From positions 79,356-143,355 of the forward strand of contig NZ_LZZT01000034.1 in assembly GCF_014170305.1 (NCBI RefSeq): DNA of 64,000 nt, in the 5' to 3' direction. A program made the position numbers and the translations under genes. Below, piece after piece: positions 55,017 through 63,590 of the stretch (position 1 is the stretch's first letter; each line of letters opens with the position of its first letter). The notes under the pieces were generated by a model that was not told where the DNA came from, did not search any database, and saw nothing but the letters and a program-made list of their open reading frames with translations. This DNA is from Achromobacter sp. UMC71 (GTDB taxonomy: Bacteria; Pseudomonadota; Gammaproteobacteria; Burkholderiales; Burkholderiaceae_B).

Positions 55017-56993
55017 GTGGCACATTCATCGCCCGCATCTGCACAGGTGCCGGCCGCGCTGGACACCTTTCCAGCGCTGCTGTTCGCGCATGCCAACGTG
55101 CGCGGGTCGCGGCCCGCGATACGAGAGAAAGATCTGGGGATCTGGCAAACCCTTACCTGGTCCGATGTGGCGGAGCACGTGCGCCAGGTGGCCCATGGAT
55201 TCGCGTCGCTGGGCATCAAGCCCGGCATGCACGTGGCTGTCATCGGTGAAAACCGCCCCCGCCTGTACATGGCCATGATGGCCGCGCAATCGCTGGGCGC
55301 GATTCCCGTGCCGCTCTACCAGGACGCCGTAGCCCAGGAAATGGTCTACGTGCTGCAGGACGCCGAGATCAGCGTGGCGGTGGTCGAAGACCAGGAGCAG
55401 GTCGACAAGATGCTGGAAGTGCGCGAGCAATGCCCCGCGCTCAAACACGTGGTGTATGACGACCCGCGCGGCCTGCGTCACTACTCGGACGCGATGCTGC
55501 TGTCGTATGAAAAGCTGGAGGAACTGGGCCGCGACTATGCCACGCAGCATCCCGACTTCTTTGCCCACGCCGTGGCTGCCGTGCAGCCGCATGATGCGGC
55601 GGCGATGTTCTACACGTCGGGCACCACCGGCAAGCCGAAGGGCGTGGTGCTGACGCACCATGCGCTGATCGACCGCGCCCGCGCCGTGTCCGACATGGAA
55701 AAGCTGACCGACCAGGAAGACGTGCTGGCCTACCTGCCGCCGGCGTGGATCGGCCAGAACATGTTTTCGTACACGCAGCTGCTGGTCACGGGCTTTACCG
55801 TGAACCATCCGGAATCGCCCGACACCGTGTCGATCGACATGCGTGACATTGGCCCCACCTACTATTTCGCGCCGCCGCGCGTGCTGGAAGGCTTGCTGAC
55901 CCATGTGATGATCCGCATGGAAGACGCGGGCTACATCAAGCGCAAGCTGTTCCAGGCCTGCATGAAGCTGGCCCGCCGCGTGGGCACCCGCATCCTGGAC
56001 GGCGAATCCGTCAACGCCTGGGACCGCCTGCGCTACGCGCTGGGCAACGTGCTGATCTACGGTCCGCTGCGCAATGCGCTGGGCATGAGCCGGGTGCGCG
56101 TGGCCTACACCGCCGGCGAGGCCATCGGGCCGGACCTGTTCGTGTTCTACCGGTCCATCGGCATCAACCTCAAGCAGCTGTATGGTTCGACGGAAACGTC
56201 GGTGTTCGTCTGCGTGCAGCCCGACGGCCAGGTGCGCGACGACACGGTCGGCCCGCCCGTGGCCGGCGTGGAGATCCGCGTGGCCGACAACGGCGAAATC
56301 CTGGTCAAGAGCCCGGGCCTGTTCAAGGAGTACTACCGCAACCCCGCCGCCACCGAAGAGGCGCGCAGCGCCGACGGCTGGTTCCACACGGGCGATGCGG
56401 GCTACCTGGACACCGACGGCCAGCTCAAGATCATCGACCGCGCCAAGGACGTGGGCAAGTTGGCCAATGGCAGCCTGTTCGCGCCCAAGTACCTGGAGAA
56501 CAAGCTCAAGTTCTTCCAGCACATCAAGGAAGCGGTGGCCTTCGGCGCCGACCGCGAGGACGTGTGCGCCTTCATCAACATCGACCTGGAAGCCGTGGGC
56601 AACTGGGCCGAGCGCCGCGGCCTGCCCTATGCCGGCTACACCGACCTGGCGGGCAAGGACGAGGTCTACCAATTGATCGCCGAGTGCGTCGAACAAGTGA
56701 ACGCGGACCTGGCCACCGACCCGAAACTGTCGGCCTCGCAGATCAGCCGCTTCCTGATCCTGCACAAGGAACTGGACCCCGACGACGACGAACTGACGCG
56801 CACCCGCAAGGTGCGGCGCGCCTTCATCGCGCAGAAGTACGGCGTACTGATCGATGCGCTGTTCGGCGGCAAGTCGTCCCAGTACATCGAGACCGAAGTG
56901 AAGTTCGAGGATGGACGCACCGGCAAGATTTCCGCCGACCTGCGTATCCATCCGGTCAAGACGTTCCCCGCCATCACCGCCCGAGCCGCGTAA
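55017..56993 (+). CDS. AMP-binding acyl-CoA synthetase (long-chain-type) leading a Liv operon
   Basis: A 658-residue adenylate-forming ligase. The AMP signature is FYTSGTTGKPKGVVLTH (about 198-214), then YGSTETSVFVCVQPDG (A5-type), GWFHTGDAGYLDTDGQLKII (A7/A8) and the catalytic-lysine end. It activates a carboxylate to the CoA thioester. The GTG at 55017 has GGAGGA six bases upstream; an in-frame start at 54891 is unlikely. livG follows five bases after the stop. Very similar to the ligases that sit with Liv transporters in other Burkholderiales; substrate not known. Confidence 0.9.
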   Translation: MAHSSPASAQVPAALDTFPALLFAHANVRGSRPAIREKDLGIWQTLTWSDVAEHVRQVAHGFASLGIKPGMHVAVIGENRPRLYMAMMAAQSLGAIPVPLYQDAVAQEMVYVLQDAEISVAVVEDQEQVDKMLEVREQCPALKHVVYDDPRGLRHYSDAMLLSYEKLEELGRDYATQHPDFFAHAVAAVQPHDAAAMFYTSGTTGKPKGVVLTHHALIDRARAVSDMEKLTDQEDVLAYLPPAWIGQNMFSYTQLLVTGFTVNHPESPDTVSIDMRDIGPTYYFAPPRVLEGLLTHVMIRMEDAGYIKRKLFQACMKLARRVGTRILDGESVNAWDRLRYALGNVLIYGPLRNALGMSRVRVAYTAGEAIGPDLFVFYRSIGINLKQLYGSTETSVFVCVQPDGQVRDDTVGPPVAGVEIRVADNGEILVKSPGLFKEYYRNPAATEEARSADGWFHTGDAGYLDTDGQLKIIDRAKDVGKLANGSLFAPKYLENKLKFFQHIKEAVAFGADREDVCAFINIDLEAVGNWAERRGLPYAGYTDLAGKDEVYQLIAECVEQVNADLATDPKLSASQISRFLILHKELDPDDDELTRTRKVRRAFIAQKYGVLIDALFGGKSSQYIETEVKFEDGRTGKISADLRIHPVKTFPAITARAA

Positions 56994-56998
56994 AGACC

Positions 56999-57796
56999 AT
57001 GAGCAACAACGACCGCGACCAGCGCATCGGCGACGTGATGCTGGATATGCAGAACATTTCGCTGTCCTTCGGCGGCGTCAAGGCGCTGACGGACATCTCC
57101 TTCAATGTGCGCGAACATGAAATCCGCGCCATCATCGGGCCCAACGGTGCGGGCAAGAGCTCGATGCTGAACGTCATCAACGGGGTCTACACGCCGCAAC
57201 AGGGCAGCATCGAATTCCGCGGCGAACGATTTTCCCGCATGAACCCGCGCCGCGCCGCCGAAATGGGCATCGCCCGCACGTTCCAGAATCTGGCCTTGTT
57301 CAAGGGCATGAGCGTGCTGGACAACATCATGACCGGCCGCAATCTGCGCATGAAGTGCGGCCTGCTGTCCCAGGCATTCCGCCTGGGCGCCGCCGAGCGC
57401 GAAGAGATCGAACACCGCCAGTTCGTCGAGAACATCATCGATTTCCTGGAAATCCAGGCGTTCCGCAAGACGCCGGTCGGACGCCTGCCCTACGGCCTGC
57501 AAAAGCGCGTGGACCTGGGCCGCGCGCTGGCCATGGAACCGCGCCTGTTGCTGCTGGACGAGCCGATGGCCGGCATGAACATCGAGGAAAAGCAGGACAT
57601 GAGCCGCTTCATCCTGGACGTGAATGATGAATTCGGTACGACGATCGTCCTGATCGAGCACGACATGGGCGTGGTGATGGATATTTCCGACCGCGTGGTG
57701 GTGCTGGACTACGGCAAGAAGATCGGCGACGGCAAGCCGGACGAAGTCCGCGCCAACGAAGACGTCATCCGCGCCTACCTCGGCGTGTCGCACTAA
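56999..57796 (+). CDS. Liv-type ABC transporter ATPase LivG (second system)
   Basis: A 265-residue ATPase. Walker A is GPNGAGKSSMLNVING (about 47-62), the LivG-type signature VGRLPYGLQKRVDLGRALAM, Walker B LLLLDEPMAGMN and an H-loop LIEHDMGVVMDISD. Unlike the first operon it is a free protein. It begins only five bases after the ligase stop and is followed by livH after 12 bases. Confidence 0.93.
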   Translation: MSNNDRDQRIGDVMLDMQNISLSFGGVKALTDISFNVREHEIRAIIGPNGAGKSSMLNVINGVYTPQQGSIEFRGERFSRMNPRRAAEMGIARTFQNLALFKGMSVLDNIMTGRNLRMKCGLLSQAFRLGAAEREEIEHRQFVENIIDFLEIQAFRKTPVGRLPYGLQKRVDLGRALAMEPRLLLLDEPMAGMNIEEKQDMSRFILDVNDEFGTTIVLIEHDMGVVMDISDRVVVLDYGKKIGDGKPDEVRANEDVIRAYLGVSH

Positions 57797-57808
57797 GGCG
57801 GACGAGAC

Positions 57809-58738
57809 ATGGGATTTTTTCTAGAGACCTTATTCGGCGGCCTGATGAGCGGCATGATGTATGCCCTGATCGGCCTGGGCTTCGTGCTGATCTTCAAGGC
57901 ATCGGGCGTCTTCAACTTTGCGCAAGGCGCCATGGTGCTGGTGGCCGCGCTGGCCATGGCCCGCTTCTCGGAGTGGATACCGCGCTGGTTCGGCTTTGAA
58001 AACATGATCCTGGCCAACGTGCTGGCGTTCATCGTCAGCGCGATCCTGATGTTCCTGCTGGCCGTGGCGATCGAACGCTTCGTGCTGCGCCACCTGGTCA
58101 ACCAGGAAGCCACCACGCTGCTCATGGCCACGTTGGGCATCAGCTACTTCCTGGACGGCCTGGGCCAGATCGCGTTCGGCAGCTCGGTCTATTCCATCAA
58201 CGTCGGCATGCCGAAAGACCCGTGGATGATCCTGGACTCGGTGTTCGAAGGCGGGCTGCTGATCAACCTGGAAGACCTGACGGCCGCGGTCATCGCGGCG
58301 CTGCTGGTCGCGGTGCTGGCGCTGTTCTTCCAGTTCACCTCCACCGGCCGCGCCCTGCGCGCCGTGGCGGACGACCATCAGGCGGCGCAGTCCATCGGCA
58401 TTCCGCTGAACCGCATCTGGGTCATCGTCTGGTGCGTGGCCGGCCTGGTCGCGCTGGTGGCCGGCATCATCTGGGGATCGAAGTTCGGCGTGCAGTTCAC
58501 GCTGTCGACCGCGGCGCTGCGGGCGCTGCCGGTGGTGATCCTGGGCGGCCTGACCTCGGTGCCGGGCGCCATCCTGGGCGGCCTGATCATCGGCGTGGGC
58601 GAAAAGCTGTCCGAGGTCTACCTGGGGTCGCTGGTGGGTGGCGGCATCGAAATCTGGTTCGCCTATGTCCTGGCGCTGGTGTTCCTGCTGTTCCGTCCGC
58701 AAGGGCTGTTCGGCGAGAAGATCATCGACCGCGTCTGA
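57809..58738 (+). CDS. Liv-type ABC transporter permease LivH (second system)
   Basis: A 309-residue membrane permease with about eight helices. Family sign GGLMSGMMYALIGLGFVLIF is followed by SGVFNFAQGAMVLVAALAM. The C-terminal RALPVVILGGLTSVPGAILG is the coupling part. It pairs with the LivM gene that follows after 24 bases. Confidence 0.93.
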   Translation: MGFFLETLFGGLMSGMMYALIGLGFVLIFKASGVFNFAQGAMVLVAALAMARFSEWIPRWFGFENMILANVLAFIVSAILMFLLAVAIERFVLRHLVNQEATTLLMATLGISYFLDGLGQIAFGSSVYSINVGMPKDPWMILDSVFEGGLLINLEDLTAAVIAALLVAVLALFFQFTSTGRALRAVADDHQAAQSIGIPLNRIWVIVWCVAGLVALVAGIIWGSKFGVQFTLSTAALRALPVVILGGLTSVPGAILGGLIIGVGEKLSEVYLGSLVGGGIEIWFAYVLALVFLLFRPQGLFGEKIIDRV

Positions 58739-58762
58739 GCGCAGGCCTTCTAGGATAAAAAC

Positions 58763-59827
58763 ATGTTCTATCGCGAAAACGGCCAATTCAAGACCAGCTA
58801 TCGCGCTGACCAGCAGATCTTCCCGATCCGCCAGGACCGCATCTTCATCTGGCTGCTGCTGGCGGTGGCGTTCATCGCCATCCCGGCACTGTCCAGCGAC
58901 TACCTGCTGCGCGCTATTCTGATTCCGTTCCTGATCCTGTCGCTGGCCGCCGTGGGGCTGAACATCCTGGTCGGCTACTGCGGCCAGATCTCGCTGGGCA
59001 CGGGCGCCTTCATGGCGGTGGGGGCCTACGCGGCCTGGAACTTCGGCGTGCGCTTTCCGGGCATGCCGCTGATCATCCAGATCCTGCTGGGCGGGTGCTT
59101 TGCCACGCTGGTCGGCGTCATCTTCGGCATTCCCAGCCTGCGGATCCGCGGCCTGTACCTGGCGGTGGCCACCCTGGCGGCGCAGTTCTTCGTCGACTGG
59201 GCGTTCCTGCGCATTCCGTTCTTCACCAACTACTCGTCGTCGGGCAACGTGTCGGTGCCGCCCCTGACCGCTTTCGGCCTGCCGGTGCAGAGCGCGCTGG
59301 AAAAGTACCTGTTCGTGCTGATCCTGGTGGTGATCTTCAGCCTGCTGGCCAAGAACCTGGTGCGCGGCGCCATCGGCCGCCAGTGGATGGCGATCCGCGA
59401 CATGGACGTGGCCGCCTCGGTCATCGGTATCCGCCCCATGTACGCCAAGCTCACCGCGTTCGCGGTCAGCTCGTTCATCGTGGGCGTGGCCGGCGCGCTG
59501 TGGGGCTATATCCACCTGGGTTCGTGGGAACCCCTGGCATTCGACCTGACGCGCTCGTTCCAGCTGCTGTTCATGGTGATCATCGGCGGGCTGGGCTCCA
59601 TCATCGGCAGCTTCTTCGGCGCGGCGTTCATCGTGCTGGTGCCGGTGGCGCTGTCCAACGTGCCGCACATGCTGGGCCTGCCGTTGTCGGTGGATACGGC
59701 CGCGCACATCGAACACATGGTGTTCGGCGCGCTGATCGTGTTCTTCCTGATTGCCGAACCGCATGGGCTCGCGCGGCTGTGGAGCATCGGCAAGGAAAAG
59801 CTCCGTATCTGGCCGTTCCCACACTGA
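58763..59827 (+). CDS. Liv-type ABC transporter permease LivM (second system)
   Basis: A 354-residue permease with a cytoplasmic lead (MFYRENGQFKTSYRADQQIF) before the first helix. LivM signs are NILVGYCGQISLGTGAFMAV, PSLRIRGLYLAVATLAAQFF and FMVIIGGLGSIIGSFFGAAF. A polar loop (about 150-175; PFFTNYSSSGNVSVPPLT) is typical of the subfamily. Followed by livK after about 130 bases. Confidence 0.93.
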   Translation: MFYRENGQFKTSYRADQQIFPIRQDRIFIWLLLAVAFIAIPALSSDYLLRAILIPFLILSLAAVGLNILVGYCGQISLGTGAFMAVGAYAAWNFGVRFPGMPLIIQILLGGCFATLVGVIFGIPSLRIRGLYLAVATLAAQFFVDWAFLRIPFFTNYSSSGNVSVPPLTAFGLPVQSALEKYLFVLILVVIFSLLAKNLVRGAIGRQWMAIRDMDVAASVIGIRPMYAKLTAFAVSSFIVGVAGALWGYIHLGSWEPLAFDLTRSFQLLFMVIIGGLGSIIGSFFGAAFIVLVPVALSNVPHMLGLPLSVDTAAHIEHMVFGALIVFFLIAEPHGLARLWSIGKEKLRIWPFPH

Positions 59828-59960
59828 TTTCGCATTGATTTCTGCGGGCCACGGCGGCAAAAGCGCCGCGGCCCACATCCTGAATACCCGGCTCCAGACC
59901 GGGCCAACCCCGGTGTCCGAGGGTTTATTGACCCAAACACCACGCAGGAGGTAAATGGAG

Positions 59961-61295
59961 ATGAAGCGTCTTAACCTGAAGTTGGCGGCAGCCTTAGTGG
60001 CCGCAGCGGGCGCCGTGACCGCGGTGGCCACGCCGGCGATGGCGGCGGAAGAGCAGTTCGTTCCGTTGCTGGTGTATCGCACGGGGTCCTTCGCACCCTT
60101 GGGCATCCCCTGGGCCGACGGCAAGCTGGATTACCTGAAGCTGGTCAATGAACGTGACGGCGGCGTCAACGGCGTCAAGATCACCTACGAGGAATGCGAA
60201 ACCGCCTACGCCACCGACCGCGGCGTGGAATGCTATGAACGCCTGAAGAGCAAGGGCACCGGCGCCTCGGGCTTTGACACCCAATCCACCGGCATCACCT
60301 TCGCGGTCAGCGACAAGGCCATGGTCGACAAGGTGCCCGTCGAAACGATGGGCTACGGCTTGTCGCAATCGGTGGACGGCAGCGTGTTCGAGTGGAACTT
60401 CCCGCTCCTGGGCACCTACTGGACCGCCGCCGACGTGATGATCCAGGACATCGCCAAGAAAGAAGGCGGCATGGACAAGCTCAAGGGCAAGAGGATCGCC
60501 CTGGTCTATCACGACTCGCCCTACGGCAAGGAACCGATTCCGCTGTTGCAGAAGCGCGCCGCCAAGGAAGGCTTCGAGCTGCTGCTGTATCCGGTGACCG
60601 CGCCCGGCGTGGAACAGAAGTCCACCTGGCTGCAGATCCGCCAGGCGCGTCCGGCCTATGTGCTGCTGTGGAGCGCGGGCATCATGACCCCGACCGCCAT
60701 CCGCGAAGCGCAGGCCAGCGGCTATCCGCGCGACAAGATGTACGCCATCTGGTGGGCCGGCTCCGAAGGCGACGTGAAAGACCTGGGCGACGTTGCCAAG
60801 GGCTACAACGCCATCACTGTGCACAACAGCGGCGCCGAGCACGACAAGGTCTACGACGATCTGAAAAAGTACGTCTACGACAAGGGCCAGGGTTCGGACA
60901 AGTCGGGCAAGACCACGCTGGGCACCATCGCTCACACCCGCGGCATGATGATTTCGATGCTGCAGGTGGAAGCGATCCGCACCGCGCAAGAGAAGTACGG
61001 CAAGGGCAAGGCGCTGACGCCCGAGCAGGTGCGGTGGGGCTTCGAGAACCTGAACATCACCCAGGAACGCCTGAACCAGCTGGGCTTTGGCCAGATCATG
61101 CGTCCGGTCAAGACCTCATGCAGCAACCACAAGGGTGACGACTGGGCCCGCATCGTGCAGTGGGACGGCGCGAAGTTCAAGGTGGCCTCGGACTGGTACC
61201 AGGCCGACAAGACCCTCCTGGACCCGATGGTCAAGGAAGCCGCGGCGAAGTACGCCAAGGAAAAGAACATCACGCCCCGCACTTGCGAGAACTGA
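59961..61295 (+). CDS. Liv-type ABC transporter substrate-binding protein (second system)
   Basis: A 444-residue periplasmic protein, longer than LivK. Signal peptide LKLAAALVAAAGAVTAVATPAMA is cut near residue 29. It has a type-I fold with four cysteines in mature parts (ECETAYATDRGVECYERL, SCSNHKG, RTCEN) that could form two disulfides. AGGAGG at 59946-59951 is nine bases before the ATG at 59961; the ATG at 59955 is too close. Position between two CoA ligases suggests a carboxylic-acid ligand rather than a branched-chain amino acid. Confidence 0.9.
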   Translation: MKRLNLKLAAALVAAAGAVTAVATPAMAAEEQFVPLLVYRTGSFAPLGIPWADGKLDYLKLVNERDGGVNGVKITYEECETAYATDRGVECYERLKSKGTGASGFDTQSTGITFAVSDKAMVDKVPVETMGYGLSQSVDGSVFEWNFPLLGTYWTAADVMIQDIAKKEGGMDKLKGKRIALVYHDSPYGKEPIPLLQKRAAKEGFELLLYPVTAPGVEQKSTWLQIRQARPAYVLLWSAGIMTPTAIREAQASGYPRDKMYAIWWAGSEGDVKDLGDVAKGYNAITVHNSGAEHDKVYDDLKKYVYDKGQGSDKSGKTTLGTIAHTRGMMISMLQVEAIRTAQEKYGKGKALTPEQVRWGFENLNITQERLNQLGFGQIMRPVKTSCSNHKGDDWARIVQWDGAKFKVASDWYQADKTLLDPMVKEAAAKYAKEKNITPRTCEN

Positions 61296-61303
61296 TGTGA
61301 ACC

Positions 61304-61332
61304 GGCGGCCGGCTCCCTTGGGGCCGGCCGCC
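61304..61332 (+). repeat. Hairpin between the substrate-binding gene and livF
   Basis: GGCGGCCGGC (61304-61313) and GCCGGCCGCC (61323-61332) pair perfectly around nine bases, eight bases after the stop. No T-run. Likely a message stabiliser or partial terminator. Confidence 0.65.
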
Positions 61333-61352
61333 ACCACGCCGCAGGAACCGCC

Positions 61353-62195
61353 ATGACCGCAGCAACCCCTACCGCTACTACCGCCGACACCCCCAAGGTG
61401 CTGCTCGATGTGAACGGCATCGAGGTGATCTACAACCACGTCATTCTGGTGCTCAAGGGCGTTTCCCTGCAGGTGCCGGAAGGCAAGATCGTGGCCTTGC
61501 TGGGCGCCAACGGCGCCGGCAAGACCACCACGCTGCGCGCGATCTCGAACCTGCTCAAGGGCGAGCGCGGCGACGTCACCAAGGGCCACATCCAGTACCG
61601 CGACCAGCGCATCGAACGGCTGTCGCCGGCCGAGCTGGTCAAGCGCGGCGTGGTGCAGGTGATGGAAGGCCGGCACTGCTTTGCCCACCTGACCATCGAA
61701 GAGAACCTGCTGACCGGCGCCTATACCCGCAACATCAGCCGTGGCGACACCAGCGCCGCGCTGGACCGCGTCTACCAGTATTTCCCCCGCCTGAAGCAGC
61801 GCCGCGCCAGCCAGGCCGGATATACCTCGGGCGGCGAGCAACAGATGACCGCCATCGGCCGCGCGCTGATGGCCAATCCCAACATGATCTTGCTGGACGA
61901 GCCGTCCATGGGACTGGCGCCGCAGATCGTGGAGGAAATCTTCGAAATCGTGCGCGACCTGAACCAGCGCGAGCGCGTCAGTTTCCTGCTGGCCGAACAG
62001 AACACCAACATCGCGCTGCGCTATGCCGACTACGGATACATCCTGGAAAACGGCCGCGTGATGATGGACGGCGCCGCGCAGGACCTGGCGCAGAACGAGG
62101 ACGTCAAGGAGTTCTACCTGGGCATTTCCAGCGGCGAACGTAAGAGTTTCCGCGACAACAAGTTCTACCGCCGCCGCAAACGCTGGCTGGCCTGA
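61353..62195 (+). CDS. Liv-type ABC transporter ATPase LivF (second system)
   Basis: A 280-residue ATPase. Walker A is GANGAGKTTTLRAISN (about 52), Walker B MILLDEPSMGLAP and a Q-to-H region ending FLLAEQNTNIALRYADYGYI. The ABC signature reads YTSGGEQQM, with Thr where Leu is usual. A basic tail (DNKFYRRRKRWLA) is added after the ATPase. It completes the second Liv system and is followed by the PaaK-like ligase. Confidence 0.92.
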   Translation: MTAATPTATTADTPKVLLDVNGIEVIYNHVILVLKGVSLQVPEGKIVALLGANGAGKTTTLRAISNLLKGERGDVTKGHIQYRDQRIERLSPAELVKRGVVQVMEGRHCFAHLTIEENLLTGAYTRNISRGDTSAALDRVYQYFPRLKQRRASQAGYTSGGEQQMTAIGRALMANPNMILLDEPSMGLAPQIVEEIFEIVRDLNQRERVSFLLAEQNTNIALRYADYGYILENGRVMMDGAAQDLAQNEDVKEFYLGISSGERKSFRDNKFYRRRKRWLA

Positions 62196-62203
62196 TCCCT
62201 GGA

Positions 62204-62233
62204 GCGGCAAGCCGGCGCGGTCTGGCTTGCCGC
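62204..62233 (+). repeat. Hairpin between livF and the PaaK-like gene
   Basis: GCGGCAAGCC (62204-62213) and GGCTTGCCGC (62224-62233) form a perfect ten-pair stem with a ten-base loop, nine bases after the livF stop. No T-run. Confidence 0.65.
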
Positions 62234-62276
62234 CGGCAACGACACCGCAGTACGGCACACGAGAGGGTGCGATCCC

Positions 62277-63545
62277 ATGTCCGAGTTTTTCGATGTTCTG
62301 GAAACCCGAGCGCCCGAGCAACGCGAGCGGGAGCTGATGGCAGCCTTGCCCGGCGCCATCGCGCGCGCCATTGCCCGCGCCCCGGCGATCGCCGAGCAGC
62401 TGCGCGGCATCGACCCCGCCACGGTCACGTCCCGCGCGGCGCTGGCGCGCCTGCCGGTGCTGCGCAAGCACGAGCTGCTGGAACGCCAGCAGCACAGCCG
62501 CGACGACGCGGCGCGGCCCGCCGGCCCGGAAAAGGCCTTCGGCGGCTTCTCGGCCATCGGCTGGGGCGAAGCGATGCGCGTGTTTGCCTCGCCCGGCCCG
62601 ATCTACGAACCGGAAAGCGCCCGCGCCGATTACTGGCGCTTTGCCCGCGCGCTGTACGCCGCGGGTTTCCGCGCCGGCGAACTGGCATACAACTGCTTTT
62701 CCTATCACTTCACCCCTGCGGGTTCCATGATGGAAACCGCCGCGCACGCGGTGGGTTGCACGGTGTTTCCGGGCGGCACGGGGCAGACCGAGCAGCAGGT
62801 GCGCGCGATCCAGGACCTGGCGCCCAGTGGCTACACCGGCACGCCCAGTTTCCTGAAGATCATCCTGGAGAAGGCCGACGAGCTGGGCGTGAAGCTGGAT
62901 TCGCTGCGCCGCGCCCTGGTGTCCGGCGAAGCCTTTCCGCCGTCGCTGCGCGACTGGCTGGCCGCGCGCGGCATCGAGGGCTATCAGGCCTACGGCAGCG
63001 CCGACCTGGGCATGATCGCGTTCGAGACGCCCGCCCGCCAGGGCCTGGTGCTGGGCGAGGACATCATCGTCGAGATCGTGCGCCCCGGCACCGGCGAGCC
63101 GGTGCCCGACGGCGAGGTTGGCGAAGTGGTGGTCACCACCCTCAACCCGGACTATCCGCTGGTGCGATTCGGTACCGGCGACCTGTCGGCCGTGATGCCC
63201 GGCATTTCCCCTTGCGGCCGCACCAACACCCGCATCAAGGGCTGGATGGGCCGCGCCGATCAGACCACCAAGGTGCGCGGCATGTTCGTGCACCCGTCGC
63301 AGGTGGCCGACGTGGTGCGCCGCCATCCGGAAATCCTGCGGGCGCGGCTGGTGATCAGCGGCACCACGGGTTCGGACCGGATGGTCCTGAAAGTGGAATC
63401 GCGGGTACGCGGCGAAGAGCTCAGCGCCCGCATCGCCGAATCGATGCGCGACGTGACCAAGCTGCGCGGCGACGTCGAATGGGCCGAGGCCGGCACCCTG
63501 CCCAACGACGGCAAGGTCATCGACGACATCCGCACCTACGAGTGA
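62277..63545 (+). CDS. PaaK-like phenylacetate-CoA ligase family protein with altered nucleotide loop
   Basis: A 422-residue protein that aligns by eye with phenylacetate-CoA ligase in its middle and end (ERQV-like TEQQVRAIQDLAPSGYTGTP, YQAYGSADLGMIAFE, VRFGTGDLSAVMPG, MGRADQTTKVRGMFVHPSQV). In PaaK the adenylate loop is SSGTTGKP; here the same place (about residue 100-112) reads FASPGPIYEPES, without the Ser/Thr-Gly-Thr-Gly pattern. It may activate an aromatic acid differently or have lost ligase activity. It is the last gene of the ligase-Liv operon. Confidence 0.85.
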   Translation: MSEFFDVLETRAPEQRERELMAALPGAIARAIARAPAIAEQLRGIDPATVTSRAALARLPVLRKHELLERQQHSRDDAARPAGPEKAFGGFSAIGWGEAMRVFASPGPIYEPESARADYWRFARALYAAGFRAGELAYNCFSYHFTPAGSMMETAAHAVGCTVFPGGTGQTEQQVRAIQDLAPSGYTGTPSFLKIILEKADELGVKLDSLRRALVSGEAFPPSLRDWLAARGIEGYQAYGSADLGMIAFETPARQGLVLGEDIIVEIVRPGTGEPVPDGEVGEVVVTTLNPDYPLVRFGTGDLSAVMPGISPCGRTNTRIKGWMGRADQTTKVRGMFVHPSQVADVVRRHPEILRARLVISGTTGSDRMVLKVESRVRGEELSARIAESMRDVTKLRGDVEWAEAGTLPNDGKVIDDIRTYE

Positions 63546-63590
63546 GGCGGCCGACGCCCGGCGGTCGGCTGCCCCGGGCGTCGGCCGCCT
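63545..63590. terminator. Long hairpin between the PaaK-like gene and the TauE/SafE gene
   Basis: A perfect 17-pair stem (63545-63561 / 63574-63590) with a 12-base loop. It starts at the stop of the plus-strand gene and reaches into the stop codon of the minus-strand gene. No T-run on either side, so it may be a bidirectional 3'-end structure. Confidence 0.6.

Noticed and set aside
55017..56993. Start of the acyl-CoA synthetase at 54891
   Set aside because: The extra residues are unconserved and lie in the divergent promoter region; the GTG at 55017 has a strong ribosome site.
57830..60124. A 764-codon open frame on the minus strand opposite livH-livM
   Set aside because: Antisense to three conserved transporter genes, with His/Gln/Asp-rich shadow composition.
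61116..63326. A 736-codon open frame on the minus strand opposite livF and the PaaK-like gene
   Set aside because: Low-complexity His/Gln/Ala composition and complete overlap with clear genes mark it as a shadow frame.
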